Origin: JAEUIG01 sp046349775
GTDB taxonomy: Bacteria; Planctomycetota; Planctomycetia; Planctomycetales; Planctomycetaceae
Reading direction: 5' to 3'
DNA: 25,378 bases
NCBI GenBank assembly: GCA_046349775.1
Contig: JAXMBS010000077.1
Coordinates: 1-25,378, forward strand
Shown here: positions 1 through 7,523 of the stretch, in pieces
Layout of the letters: each line of letters opens with the position of its first letter
Numbering within the stretch: position 1 is the stretch's first letter
Made by a program: the position numbers and the translations under genes
The notes under the pieces: model-generated
The model's input: the letters and a program-made list of their open reading frames with translations, nothing else
Databases searched by the model: none
Told to the model about the DNA's origin: nothing

Positions 1-350
1 GTGATCGTGCGGATCAGGCTGGCGCGGTGCATCCACTTCGCAGTCTGCGGCAGGTGTTCGCAGATCTGCAGCCCGGCCAGCGAAGATGGAATGGGGTTGA
101 ACTCGCCGCGGATGTCGAGCGGTGCGTCGGGCTTCATATCGAACATGTCGATATGGCTCGGCCCACCCAGCAGATTGAAGAGGATCACGCTGCGGGCCGG
201 ACCGCGCGTGGTGTTGTCAGACGTCTCGGTAGCGGCCAGCAGCCGTGGAAGTGTCATCCCGCCGAACAGCGACAATCCGCCGACTCTCAGCAATTCGCGG
301 CGAGTGAGGCCGTCGCACAGCTTCGAACCACGGCCGTGAATGCGGATCAT
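1..350 (-). CDS. DUF1501 family protein, N-terminal part (runs off the window)
   Basis: Reading the minus strand from the ATG at 348-350 gives 116 codons with no stop before the window edge. The product starts MIRIHGRGSKLCDGL and has a twin-arginine-type leader (TRRELLRVGG, about residues 16-25) followed by a hydrophobic stretch, so Tat export is likely. After it come SVILFNLLGGPSHIDMFDMK and DIRGEFNPI, the usual opening of DUF1501 proteins, the planctomycete family related to alkaline phosphatase/sulfatase folds. The second DUF1501 protein in this window (17759-19183) shows the same blocks (CGGPSHLDTWDLKP, IRGPYQPI). In planctomycetes these genes often sit downstream of DUF1549/DUF1553 cytochrome-type genes, but that neighbourhood is outside the window. 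The exact biochemical role of the family is not settled. The gene diverges from the glycosyltransferase at 702. Confidence 0.9.
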   Translation of the reverse strand, partial: MIRIHGRGSKLCDGLTRRELLRVGGLSLFGGMTLPRLLAATETSDNTTRGPARSVILFNLLGGPSHIDMFDMKPDAPLDIRGEFNPIPSSLAGLQICEHLPQTAKWMHRASLIRTI

Positions 351-701
351 GTTCGACTCCTCATGAGCAGCGCCCCTCGTTGATCGGCGTCAGGCGGCCG
401 TGAGAGCGGCGGATCTGCCGATGCATCGGTCCGGATTGCATCGATGCTCGTTTATGCAACTATACCGACGATCCTTCCGGCTGCAATTCCGCAATTGTGG
501 ACCGCATCGCGGTTCGGCGCGGGCGTTGCGTTCCGGCAACGTGTCGGCAACGCATGCATGCCGCGCGCAGATCGACCGGTTTTTCGGGTTCTTCGCGGGG
601 GGACGTCCGGCAGCCATTGGCGGCGGCGGGTAGTCTTTCGGGAGCGACGGCGATGCCACCGCGCGTCGCCTGCGCCCACCGACCGGCCTTGCGCCTCAGG
701 G
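351..701. other. Divergent intergenic region with two perfect palindromes
   Basis: About 350 bases lie between the divergent DUF1501 and glycosyltransferase genes, and no convincing gene is seen. The region should hold the promoters of both. Two perfect palindromes lie close together: CCGATGCATCGG at 418-429 and GCATCGATGC at 438-447. They share the ATGCATCG/GCATCGAT core and could be operator half-sites, but there is no direct evidence. An open frame continues upstream of the chosen glycosyltransferase start, but its translation is arginine-rich and lacks family similarity. Confidence 0.3.
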
Positions 702-1892
702 ATGTCTGCTGTGATCTTGCTGAAGCTGATCTGCCTCAGTTCGCTGGGGCTGGTGGCCTATTGCTACGCAGCTTATCCGCTGCTGGTGTCGTTATGTGCG
801 CGGCTGATTGGTCGCCGTGATGTTGATGACGCTCCGTCGCCGGCGCCGGAACAGTGGCCGTTTGTGTCGCTGATCATCGCCGCCTACAAAGAGGAACGAA
901 CGATCCTCGCGCGTGTGCAGAACGCGCTACAGATGGATTACCCGGCCGACCGCCTGGAAGTGCTGATCGGCTGCGACGGTCACGAGGATGCGACGGGGGA
1001 ACTGGTGCAGACCGTGCAGGATTCGCGGATCCGGCTGCTGCAATTTCCGCAGCGTCGGGGGAAGCCGTCAGTTCTGAATGACTGTGTAGCGTCGTCGCAG
1101 GGAGAGATTCTGGCATTCTCCGACGCGAACACGTTCTACGAGCCGGACGCCCTCAAGCGGATGGTCCGGCACTATCAGCGTCCGAATGTCGGGGGCGTCG
1201 TCGGTGAACTGGAATTGATCGACCCGCATACGGGAGCGAACGTCGACGGCCTGTACTGGCGGTACGAAAACTTTCTGAAGAACAGCGAAGGCCGGTTGGG
1301 GGCACTGCTGGGGGCGAACGGGGCGATTTATTCGTTGCGTCGTGAGCTGTGGCAACCGCTCGCGCCGGAAACGATCGTCGACGACTTCGTGGCGGGCATG
1401 CGGGTGCACCTGGCGGACCGGGAACTCGTTTTCGAGCCGGAAGCTGTCGCCGAGGAGGAATCGGCGCCGACGATGCGGGCGGAGTTTCAGCGTCGCGCGC
1501 GGCTGGGGGCGGGTGCGTTTCAAAGCCTGAACTGGTTGTCGCCGCTCTTGAACCCCGCGCGTGGGGCGGTGGCGTGGGCGTTCTGGTCGCACAAGGTGTT
1601 GCGGTGGTTCACGCCGTTGTTCCTGGCGGCGGCGCTCGTGACGAACGTCGGGCTGGCGCGTGAACCGGGGTTCGGGTGGTTGTTCGCGGTGCAGCTCATC
1701 GTGTATTCGGCGGCGGTACTGGGGATGTGGGTGCCCGCCCGGCGCGTGGTGGGCCGGATGTTGCGTCTGGCGACGATGTTCTGCAGCATGAATGCGGCGA
1801 TCACAGTCGGGTTCTGGCGGTGGTTGCGCGGGGAGCCAGTCCGGGGCGTGGGTGCGGACGGCGCGTGGCGGAAGTGGAACGAACTCAGGTAA
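702..1892 (+). CDS. Membrane-associated glycosyltransferase family 2 (processive type)
   Basis: The 396-residue product should transfer sugar from a nucleotide-sugar donor at the cytoplasmic membrane, probably for an exopolysaccharide or cell-surface polymer; the product cannot be told from sequence. Residues 4-35 form an N-terminal membrane segment. The GT-A domain opens with VSLIIAAYKEE (about 55-65) and continues with the donor-site GCDGHEDAT (90-98), the RGKPSVLN block (119-126), the metal-site equivalent FSDAN (139-143), the catalytic-base region TIVDDF (224-229) and a QRRAR motif (263-267) in the position of the QxxRW of processive GT2 enzymes. Hydrophobic segments follow from about residue 300. 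The ATG at 702 is chosen because the membrane segment begins there and the open frame upstream is not protein-like. The ribosome site is weak. The gene appears to be a single transcription unit. Confidence 0.88.
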   Translation: MSAVILLKLICLSSLGLVAYCYAAYPLLVSLCARLIGRRDVDDAPSPAPEQWPFVSLIIAAYKEERTILARVQNALQMDYPADRLEVLIGCDGHEDATGELVQTVQDSRIRLLQFPQRRGKPSVLNDCVASSQGEILAFSDANTFYEPDALKRMVRHYQRPNVGGVVGELELIDPHTGANVDGLYWRYENFLKNSEGRLGALLGANGAIYSLRRELWQPLAPETIVDDFVAGMRVHLADRELVFEPEAVAEEESAPTMRAEFQRRARLGAGAFQSLNWLSPLLNPARGAVAWAFWSHKVLRWFTPLFLAAALVTNVGLAREPGFGWLFAVQLIVYSAAVLGMWVPARRVVGRMLRLATMFCSMNAAITVGFWRWLRGEPVRGVGADGAWRKWNELR

Positions 1893-1920
1893 ACGCGGAT
1901 ACGGGCACGGCGGCTGACGT

Positions 1921-2325
1921 CTATCGGCCGTCGAACTCATTGGGCTCTTGAGGCAGTCCCAGCAGTCGTCGCTTCAAGAGCCTGGCGGTGGCTGCGATGT
2001 CCGCGAGCAGCGGTCGGAAGTAGGCGCCGGTGCGTGGCAACGCGCCGGCAGATGCAAACGCGCACGAACGAACCGAAGTCGCAGCCGGTTGACTCGTGCG
2101 GCCGATTTCGCCTGGAATAGAGCACGATGAGCCGGAGAGTGGCAGCAAAGAAGAACGCCGTCAGCAGGACGAGCGACACAGTCACGTGCAGTTCTCTCTC
2201 CTCTCTCTCCCGCGGAATGCTGAAATGCTGCATCTGGACGCACATTCCACGCGGCGCCCGCACAAAACGGCGACAGCCAACAATGCGTAACCCAGACGGG
2301 CATAGAAGTTCCACTTCAGCCACTG
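1921..2325 (-). pseudogene. Possible degraded small membrane-protein gene
   Basis: On the minus strand, pieces that look protein-like alternate between two frames. From 2325 downward one frame gives an amphipathic/hydrophobic stretch (NFYARLGYALLAVAVLCG). A second frame then gives a membrane helix (SLVLLTAFFFAATLRLIVLY). The first frame resumes with YFRPLLADIAATARLLKRRL and stops at 1921. This could be a two-helix membrane protein with frameshifts, cut at its 5' end by the IS3 remnant that begins at 2326. No family is recognised. The alternative is chance open frames in GC-rich intergenic DNA. Confidence 0.25.
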
Positions 2326-2567
2326 TGACCTGCCCCCCTGAAACGCTTCCAGGCGTTGAGTAGAGTCTCGACGCGGCACGGACCCAGAAATGGAGAGCGG
2401 GACATCGCGAGAAAGCGTTTTCGTCCGGAGAGAGATCATTCACAAGCTGCGGGAAGCTGAGGTCGAGCTGGCGCAGGGGACGAAGGCTCTGGAGATCTGC
2501 AAGAAGCTGGGAGTCACGGAGCAGATCTACTACCGCTGGCGGAAGGAGTACGGGGGTCTTCGTCGAC
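2326..2567 (+). mobile_element. Left-end remnant of an IS3-family insertion sequence
   Basis: The segment begins with a TGACCTGCCCCCCTG-type terminal sequence typical of IS3-family left ends and continues into the first part of orfA. It breaks off after about 240 bases, directly after codons for the YGGLR motif. The rest of orfA, orfB (the DDE integrase) and the right terminal repeat are missing. The break lies only about 80 bases upstream of the purA start, so the remnant occupies the purA upstream region. No target-site duplication can be assessed because one end is gone. Confidence 0.75.
2404..2567 (+). pseudogene. IS3-family OrfA (transposase HTH subunit) fragment
   Basis: The fragment encodes the HTH of IS3 OrfA: KLREAEVELAQGTKALEICK followed by LGVTEQIYYRWRKEYGGLR. 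It is truncated before the leucine-zipper region that normally follows. Two further lesions are visible. The expected N-terminus ARKRFRPE is encoded in one frame (2407-2430) while the HTH is in another, which needs a one-base change near 2430. The codon where the initiator ATG would be expected reads ATC (2404-2406). The fragment is in frame with purA (start 2648) from an ATG at 2390, but no fusion protein is proposed because the linker is not protein-like. Confidence 0.75.
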
Positions 2568-2647
2568 TCGTGAGCCGTCCCGCTCCGCGTTACACTGACT
2601 CGGTTTGCATTTTCAGTTCCGTGATTCGTTCCTGGGATTCTGCGCGC

Positions 2648-3939
2648 ATGGCTGTGACAGCGGTGGTCGGCCTCCAGTGGGGGGATGAGGCCAAGGGAAA
2701 AATCGTCGATCTGCTGACCGATCGGCACGACGTCGTCGTCCGCTACCTCGGCGGCAACAACGCCGGGCATACCGTCGTTATTCGCGGCGAGAAGTACAAG
2801 CTGTCGCTGCTGCCGGCGGGGGTGCTGCGGCCGGAAGTGACGTCTGTCGTCGCAGCAGGAGTCGTGCTCAATCCCGGCGCGCTGCTGGACGAGATGGACG
2901 CGATCACCAAGCGCGGGATCCCGATCGGGAAGAACCTGCTGATCAGCGACCGCGCGCACGTCATCTTTCCGTGGCACCGGGCCGAAGAGGCGATGCTGGA
3001 GCGCAAGAGCGGGGCCGATGCCATCGGCACGACGATGCGCGGCATCGGCACCTGCTACCGCGACAAGGCGGGGCGGACGCATGCGATCCGAGTCGGGGAC
3101 CTGGTTCGGCCCGACATCTTCCGCAAGCGAGTCCTGGAAGTCGCCGAGCACAAGAATGCGAAGCTCAAGGCGCTCGATCCGGGCGGCGAACTGACCGATC
3201 CCGAGGCGGTGCTGGCCGAGTACGGCCGTTACGCCGAGCGATTGAAACCGCACGTCGTGGATACGACCGCCTGGCTGCACAAGGCGTTGCGTGAGAAGCG
3301 GAGCATCCTGTTTGAGGGGGCGCAGGGAAGCCTGCTGGACGTCGATCACGGGACGTTTCCGTTCGTGACGTCGTCGAACAGCTCGGGGTGCGGGATTCAT
3401 TCTGGCAGCGGGGTGCCGGAACGGGCGATCGAGAAGATGATCGGTGTCGTGAAGGCGTACACGACGCGTGTCGGCGGCGGACCGTGCCCGACGGAGCTGC
3501 ACGATGCCATCGGGCAGCACATCCGTGACGAGGGGCACGAGTACGGCACAGTGACCGGGCGGCCGCGGCGGTGCGGGTGGTTCGATGCGGTCGCGTCGTC
3601 GTACGGGGAGCACGCCCGGATCAGCGGAGTGGATTGCCTGGCGGTCATGCTGCTGGACGTCCTCAGCAAGCTGGACACGCTGCAGATTTGCAAGGAGCGT
3701 ACGAGATCGACGGACAGCGGACGAAGGAGTTCCCAAGTCACATTGTCGACCTGGCGAAGGCGAAGCCGGTGTATCGGACGCTGCCGGGTTGGAAAAAAGA
3801 CATCAGCGGGCTGAAGAAGATCGGCGAATTCCCGAAGGAAGCGCGGGCGTACGTGGACGCGATCAGCGAACTGCTGGATCAGAAGGTTGAGATCGTGTCG
3901 GTGGGGCCGGATCGGGAGCAGACGGTGTTTGTGTGGTAA
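2648..3939 (+). CDS. purA: Adenylosuccinate synthetase, with one frameshift near the 3' end
   Basis: PurA joins IMP and aspartate, using GTP, to make adenylosuccinate, the first committed step to AMP. Recognisable blocks are VVGLQWGDEAKGKIVDLL (GTP loop with the catalytic Asp), GGNNAGHTVV (catalytic His), AIGTTMRGIGTCYRDK, the IMP-binding FEGAQGSLLDVDHGT, VTSSNSS, RVGGGPCPTEL and the GTGRxxRxGW-like VTGRPRRCGWFD. After LSKLDTLQICK the frame is broken. One base is missing around 3692-3697, where AAG GA precedes GCG TAC, and translation must move to the other frame for AYEIDGQRTKEF, LPGWKKDI and SVGPDREQTVFVW. With the missing base restored the protein would be about 430 residues, normal for the family. 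The start MAVTAVVGL fits the family. The short upstream region is shared with the IS3 remnant. The break may be a sequence error, because PurA is normally essential for growth without external adenine. Confidence 0.93.
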
Positions 3940-3953
3940 AAATCAACACCCAG

Positions 3954-3996
3954 CGGGTGGCCGGGGCTAGGACTGAGCGCAGCGAAGGCGGAACGA
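3954..3996 (+). repeat. REP-like element, left copy (RAYT-associated)
   Basis: The copy starts CGGGTGGCCGGGGCTAGGAC and contains CTGAGCGCAGCGAAGG. A closely related sequence occurs in inverted orientation at 4697-4750. The two copies bracket the transposase relic at 4016-4585, the arrangement known for REP sequences and their RAYT transposases. The bases just before it (CACCCAGCGGGTG, 3948-3960) also form a small hairpin that could help end purA transcription. Confidence 0.6.
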
Positions 3997-4015
3997 AGAT
4001 GCGGAGTTGTCGTCG

Positions 4016-4585
4016 ATGCACTATCGGGATCGCCAATGCCGACCTCGCGGATTCAACGATCCTGGCCACGCTCACGAGCTGACGTTTTCCTGCTTTCGCC
4101 GATTCCCGTTCCTTTCGAAGGAGCGAACGCGTCAGTGGCTTTGCGGATGCAATCGATAATGCCAGAAAGGAGTTGAACTTCCAGTTGTGGGCTTACGTCT
4201 TCATGCCCGACCATGTGCATCTGGTCATCTGGCCTGCCAACCGCGAATACGACACGGGAATTATTCTGCGGCGAATCAAGGAACCGGTCAGTCGCGAAGC
4301 CATTCAGTTCCTGCAACGGTGTGCGCCGGAGTGGCTGCCTCGAATCCGTGTTCGGCACGGTCAACGTGATGAACATCATTTTTGGCAACAGGGGCGGCCA
4401 TGATCGGAACGTGACGACTTCACGAACGTTGCAGGCGATGCTCGACTACATTCACATGAACGGTGCGCGTCGCTTGGTTGACCATCCCGGACTCTGGAAA
4501 TGGTCGAGCGGGATGGTTTGCAGGACATCCGCTCAACGGCCTGAAGCCGGATCCGATCCCATGGGACTGGCTTGAGATAGAATAA
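4016..4585 (+). pseudogene. REP-associated tyrosine transposase (RAYT, Y1/HUH family), decayed
   Basis: Enzymes of this family are single-strand nucleases that act on REP hairpins. The relic begins ATG CAC TAT CGG (4016), reads through HELTFSCFRRFPFLS and stops at 4157-4159. A second frame continues with DNARKELNFQLWAYVFMPD and the HUH motif in HVHLVIWP, then EHHFW. A third frame carries LQAMLDYIHMN, with the likely catalytic Tyr, and DHPGLWKWSS. A further shift gives FAGHPLNGLKPDPIPWDWLE. At least three frameshifts make it non-functional. The order of blocks and the total length (about 190 codons) match intact planctomycete RAYT genes. It lies between inverted REP-like copies downstream of purA. 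Confidence 0.8.
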
Positions 4586-4696
4586 TGTCGAATGGCCAGC
4601 GCTTCGATGTTTGACGCGAAGTTCAATTGCAAGCCGACGCACTCGCCACTGGTGTCTCGGCGGGTTGCCCGTGATCCGGAATACTCCGTCGCCGTT

Positions 4697-4750
4697 CGCC
4701 GGGGCTTCCTTCGCCCGCTGGCGCGCATCAGTCCAGCCCCCGGCCACCCG
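4697..4750 (-). repeat. REP-like element, right copy (inverted)
   Basis: Read on the minus strand this begins CGGGTGGCCGGGGGCTGGAC and ends AGCCCCGGCG, so CCGGGGGCT can pair with AGCCCCGG over a loop that includes CGCGCCAGCGGGCGAAGG. It matches the left copy at 3954-3996 in its first 20 bases with few changes, in the opposite orientation. Here the closing stem is still complete, while in the left copy the distal arm has diverged. Confidence 0.6.
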
Positions 4751-5687
4751 TTTCTTGCATCGGCCGGAACTGGCAGTAGCGCACATCCTGTTACGCACGA
4801 AATCGCAGCCGGCGACCTGCGCGTGCTGTTCCGCGACAACACCGATTCGCCGAAGCAGCTCAGCGGGCTCGACAGCCTGTTTCATGCGAGTGCGCCGGAC
4901 TTCGACGCGTACGACCCGGACGATCGTGGGGCGTCGGCGGGGCTGAATTTCGAGCACATCATCAGCGGGCATCAGAACCCGAACAACGCGTTCACGCCGC
5001 GCAAGGGTCCGTTTCGAATGACGGTCCTGCAGGACGGCAAATCGGTGCGGCTGACGCGGAAGACCGAGGATGACCCATGGGCGATGTCGAAGCGCGCTGG
5101 AAACACCGTCACGCCGCCGCGGCCGTCATTGTGGACTTCCGCTGCATGCCGCATGATGCGTCGCTGTTTGGCGAGCGCCGATATGCCGTGCTGTTCTTCG
5201 CGAACTATATGAATGACGTGGACGACTTGGCGCTCCACTTTCGCGGGAAGTCTGGTGCGGATGCCGCAGAGGCATGGATCGCCGCCGATGCGCGCATACC
5301 GACTGGAACCGGGGAGACGTATCGCAGCATCGACGCTGCCGGATCTGACGTACGACGCCGATCTGAACTTCCAGGCTGAACTCGTGGAGCTATGACTGGC
5401 CGCGAATGACGCAGCCGTTCTATTACGGACGGGCGACGCGGGGAATGACGCTGATGATGATGTTCGACCGGATGCACTCCGACGTCGACGAGATCCGGTT
5501 CAGTCTGTTCAAATTCAAGACGAAGAAGTATCCGCGACCGGCGTGGGATTTTCAGTATGTCATCAAGGGAAATGAGGCGGAGCGGGAGAATGGGTTCCGC
5601 GCGAGGCTCGTGTGGAAGCACTTCGTGAACGAGGAAGACTGCGACAAGGAGTACGCGCGGTGGCGGGAATCAATCGGTAAGGCGTGA
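4751..5687 (+). pseudogene. Relic of a conserved planctomycete-type protein of unknown function
   Basis: Protein-like blocks run in order through four frame segments: AAGDLRVLFRDNTDSPKQLS, LDSLFHASAPDFDAYDP and FEHIISGHQNPNNAFTPRKG in the first (to about 5090); VIVDFRCMPHDASLFGERR and YAVLFFANYMNDVDDLALHF in the second; DLTYDADLNFQAE in the third; and FYYGRATRGMTLMMMFDRMH, FSLFKFKTKKYPRPAWDFQ and WKHFVNEEDCDKEYARW in the last, ending at 5687. Three or more indels break it. The 5' end, presumably with a signal peptide, is not recognisable and abuts the right REP-like copy. I do not recognise a named domain; the blocks read like a beta-rich secreted or carbohydrate-related protein, but that is a guess. 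Confidence 0.6.
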
Positions 5688-5786
5688 TCGAACGAGCAAC
5701 GCTGGAGAATGTCGAGGGCAAGATGGAGGTGGCGTACACGACGAGTTGTCAGAGCGGGGATAGATGAATTGACACAATGCGTTCAC

Positions 5787-5865
5787 TGCACCCCTCACCC
5801 CGGCCCTCTCCCCCGAGTGGCATCGCATATGAATCCGGCGCCTCTCGCGGGGAGAGGGGGAAAAA
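5787..5865. repeat. Dispersed inverted repeat, copy 1 (CCCTCTCCCC family)
   Basis: The copy opens TGCACCCCTCACCCCGG. CCCTCTCCCC (5804-5813) pairs with GGGGAGAGGG (5849-5858), and GGAAAAA follows. A second copy with the same opening and the same spacing lies at 13578-13656. The loop sequences differ, so the conserved part is the stem plus flanks, as expected for a small structured intergenic repeat (REP/MITE-like). It sits in the 370-base gap between the relic ending at 5687 and the NUDIX gene at 6062; nothing else is seen in that gap. Confidence 0.7.
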
Positions 5866-6061
5866 CTGCGCTGCCCTCGATTTGTGCGTGCACCGAAGCT
5901 GGCGGGTTCACCTGCGCTGCGTTGACAGACGGACGCCGATCCGACACAACGACCACGGCGGACGCTACGGAGCATCCGGGCCGGATTCCGCGTTACAGTC
6001 GCCGACGAACTCCGGTTCGATCACCAACACGGCCACTTCACGCCCGCGGGAGGGGAAAATC

Positions 6062-6670
6062 ATGCTGACGGAAGCTGCCAGTGTTGAGCACGTGCTCGTC
6101 GTTCCGACGCCGCTGTTCCATTCACTCGGTCACTTTCAGGGGTTTCGCACCGATGCGGGGCGATATCTCGAAGTGCTGCTGGAGCCGAGTGCGGTGAGCT
6201 ATCGGCCACGTCACGAGGTCGAAGAAGATCCGGGGTTCAAGCAGCTGATTCCGTACTGCATTTTCCGCCACGCGGGGCGGGTGTTTCATTACACACGGGG
6301 CAAGCTGCAGGGAGAGGGAAGACTGCGAAGTAAGAGGTCGGTTGGCATCGGCGGGCATATTTCGGCCGACGATCCGGGGAGTGGAATTGCCGTTTACCGG
6401 GAGGCGATGCAGCGGGAGATTGCGGAGGAAGTCTTTGTTGAGACTGGATTTAAGGAAAAGTGTCTGGGCCTGATCAACGACGACGAGACCGAGGTGGGGC
6501 GAGTGCACCTGGGGATCGTTCATGTGTTTGAGCTGGAAGCGCCCAAAGTTCGCCCACGGGAAGAGTCGATCATACAGGCAGGGTTCGCGCCACCGTCAGA
6601 GTTGGCGCGCGACCGCGACCAATTTGAAACCTGGTCGCAGATTTGCCTCGATCAGTTGCTGCAGTCGTAA
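6062..6670 (+). CDS. NUDIX-like hydrolase
   Basis: The 202-residue product begins MLTEAASVEHVLVVPT and is preceded by a good ribosome site (GGGAGGGG, 6048-6055, six bases before the ATG). It resembles NUDIX proteins, which cleave nucleoside-diphosphate linkages. SVGIGGHIS is followed by EAMQREIAEEVFVETGF, where REIAEE matches the RExxEE metal-binding core. The spacing between the GG and this core is longer than in the standard box, and the usual glycine after EE is replaced (EEVFV). The fold is therefore likely, but the substrate is unknown and activity is uncertain. The C-terminal segment (EESIIQAGFAPPSELARDRD to ETWSQICLDQL) fits related proteins in which this end positions the substrate. 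It appears to be monocistronic and is followed by tandem palindromes. Confidence 0.72.
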   Translation: MLTEAASVEHVLVVPTPLFHSLGHFQGFRTDAGRYLEVLLEPSAVSYRPRHEVEEDPGFKQLIPYCIFRHAGRVFHYTRGKLQGEGRLRSKRSVGIGGHISADDPGSGIAVYREAMQREIAEEVFVETGFKEKCLGLINDDETEVGRVHLGIVHVFELEAPKVRPREESIIQAGFAPPSELARDRDQFETWSQICLDQLLQS

Positions 6671-6681
6671 CGGGACGAGTG

Positions 6682-6723
6682 CACTGGCAGAGCCAGTGGC
6701 ACCCCGCACTGGCGGAGCCAGCG
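6682..6723. repeat. Tandem palindromes CACTGGCNGAGCCAGYG
   Basis: Two near-identical palindromes follow the NUDIX stop. CACTGGCAGAGCCAGTG (6682-6698) is a perfect 7-base stem with an AGA loop. CACTGGCGGAGCCAGCG (6707-6723) has one stem change. They may act as a transcription end or RNA-stabilising hairpins for the upstream gene, or be copies of a dispersed REP-type repeat. Confidence 0.7.
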
Positions 6724-6800
6724 GCGGCCCGAGGTCGAAACAGCGACCGACTGCAGTCTCTCACGACGACCGAATTGTTCAGACAAAGGAGTGTCTGCCG

Positions 6801-7448
6801 ATGACGACCACCTCGCGCCGCAATCTGCTCACAGGCGCCGCCGCCACGTTGCTCGGAGTCGGCGTTGCCGCCGGCGCCCAGGCGCAGGATCAGGACAAGC
6901 TCCCCGGCCAGCTCAGCGAAGAGCAGCTCGGCCAGATGATTACGGCGCTCGGCATCAAGCCGGAAAAGAAGGAACAGCGGTACGATTTCGCATTCAAGGC
7001 GAAGATGGGCGAAGAGGAGTGGGAGCTGTCGATGTCGAGCGTCCTGAGCCAGGACGGGCGATCGATCTGGGTGATGGCGTGGCTGGACGAGCTTCCGGAA
7101 GCGGCGGCCAATGTGCCGCGCAACGCACTGCTGCGGCTCCTCGCGGAGAACGACAAGATCGGCAACGGCAAGTTCTTTGCGTACATTCCGTCGAACCGGC
7201 GGTTCGTGATGCAGAAGGTCGTGTTGAACGAAAACATGACCAGCGCGAAGTACAAGGTTGTGCTGCAGGACCTGGGGACGTCGGTCGTCGAATCGTATCC
7301 CATCTGGGCGACGAAGAACTGGACCGAACAGCCGGCCAGCGGAGCGAATGCCGCGGCGGCGCCGAAAGGTCCGGCCGGAGCCGCGGCTCAGCAGCCGGCG
7401 ACGCGCTCGGCCGACGCGGCGAATGGTCGGCAGCCGGTGCGGAAGTAG
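6801..7448 (+). CDS. Tat-type exported protein of unknown function
   Basis: The 215-residue product starts MTTTSRRNLLTGAAATLLG, a twin-arginine leader with a likely AxA cleavage site (GAQAQDQ, about residues 24-30). The start is supported by AAAGGAG at 6785-6791. The mature part is about 130 residues with an alternating alpha/beta character: LSEEQLGQMITALGI, RYDFAFKAKMGEEEWELSMS, SVLSQDGRSIWVMAWLDELP, ALLRLLAENDKIGNGKFF and RRFVMQKVV. This pattern resembles the YbjN/type III chaperone-like fold, but no signature proves it. The C-terminal 45 residues are rich in Ala, Pro, Gly and Gln and are probably disordered. A hairpin terminator follows at 7472. Confidence 0.8.
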   Translation: MTTTSRRNLLTGAAATLLGVGVAAGAQAQDQDKLPGQLSEEQLGQMITALGIKPEKKEQRYDFAFKAKMGEEEWELSMSSVLSQDGRSIWVMAWLDELPEAAANVPRNALLRLLAENDKIGNGKFFAYIPSNRRFVMQKVVLNENMTSAKYKVVLQDLGTSVVESYPIWATKNWTEQPASGANAAAAPKGPAGAAAQQPATRSADAANGRQPVRK

Positions 7449-7471
7449 CGAACCGGAAGTCGTAAGAATGT

Positions 7472-7503
7472 GAAACCCGCGGCTCAGAAGAGCTGCGGGT
7501 TTC
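7472..7503. terminator. Hairpin terminator between convergent genes
   Basis: GAAACCCGCGGCTC pairs with GAGCTGCGGGTTTC over a four-base AGAA loop, a 14-base stem with one mismatch. The A-rich and T-rich stem ends allow it to work in both directions. It separates the exported protein (ends 7448) from the convergent regulator (ends 7524). Confidence 0.8.
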
Positions 7504-7523
7504 GGCGTTTGATGGATGACGGC

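Noticed and set aside
444..701. N-terminal extension of the glycosyltransferase frame
   Set aside because: The translation is arginine/proline-rich without family similarity; the membrane segment starts at the ATG at 702.
1068..1940. Long minus-strand open frame opposite the glycosyltransferase
   Set aside because: It is a shadow of the GC-rich coding strand: rich in Arg, Pro and His, with no domain, while the plus-strand frame has a complete GT2 signature.
2390..2647. IS3 OrfA-PurA fusion protein
   Set aside because: The frames are joined by chance: OrfA is itself frameshifted and the linker is not protein-like; PurA has its normal start at 2648.
1937..3736. 599-codon minus-strand open frame opposite purA
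   Set aside because: It lies across a clear purA gene and its composition is that of an antisense shadow. Only the part beyond the IS3 remnant was considered, as a weak relic.
5709..6061. Extended start of the NUDIX frame (from 5777) and short frames over the repeat
   Set aside because: The translation covers the dispersed inverted repeat, and a strong ribosome site directly precedes the ATG at 6062.
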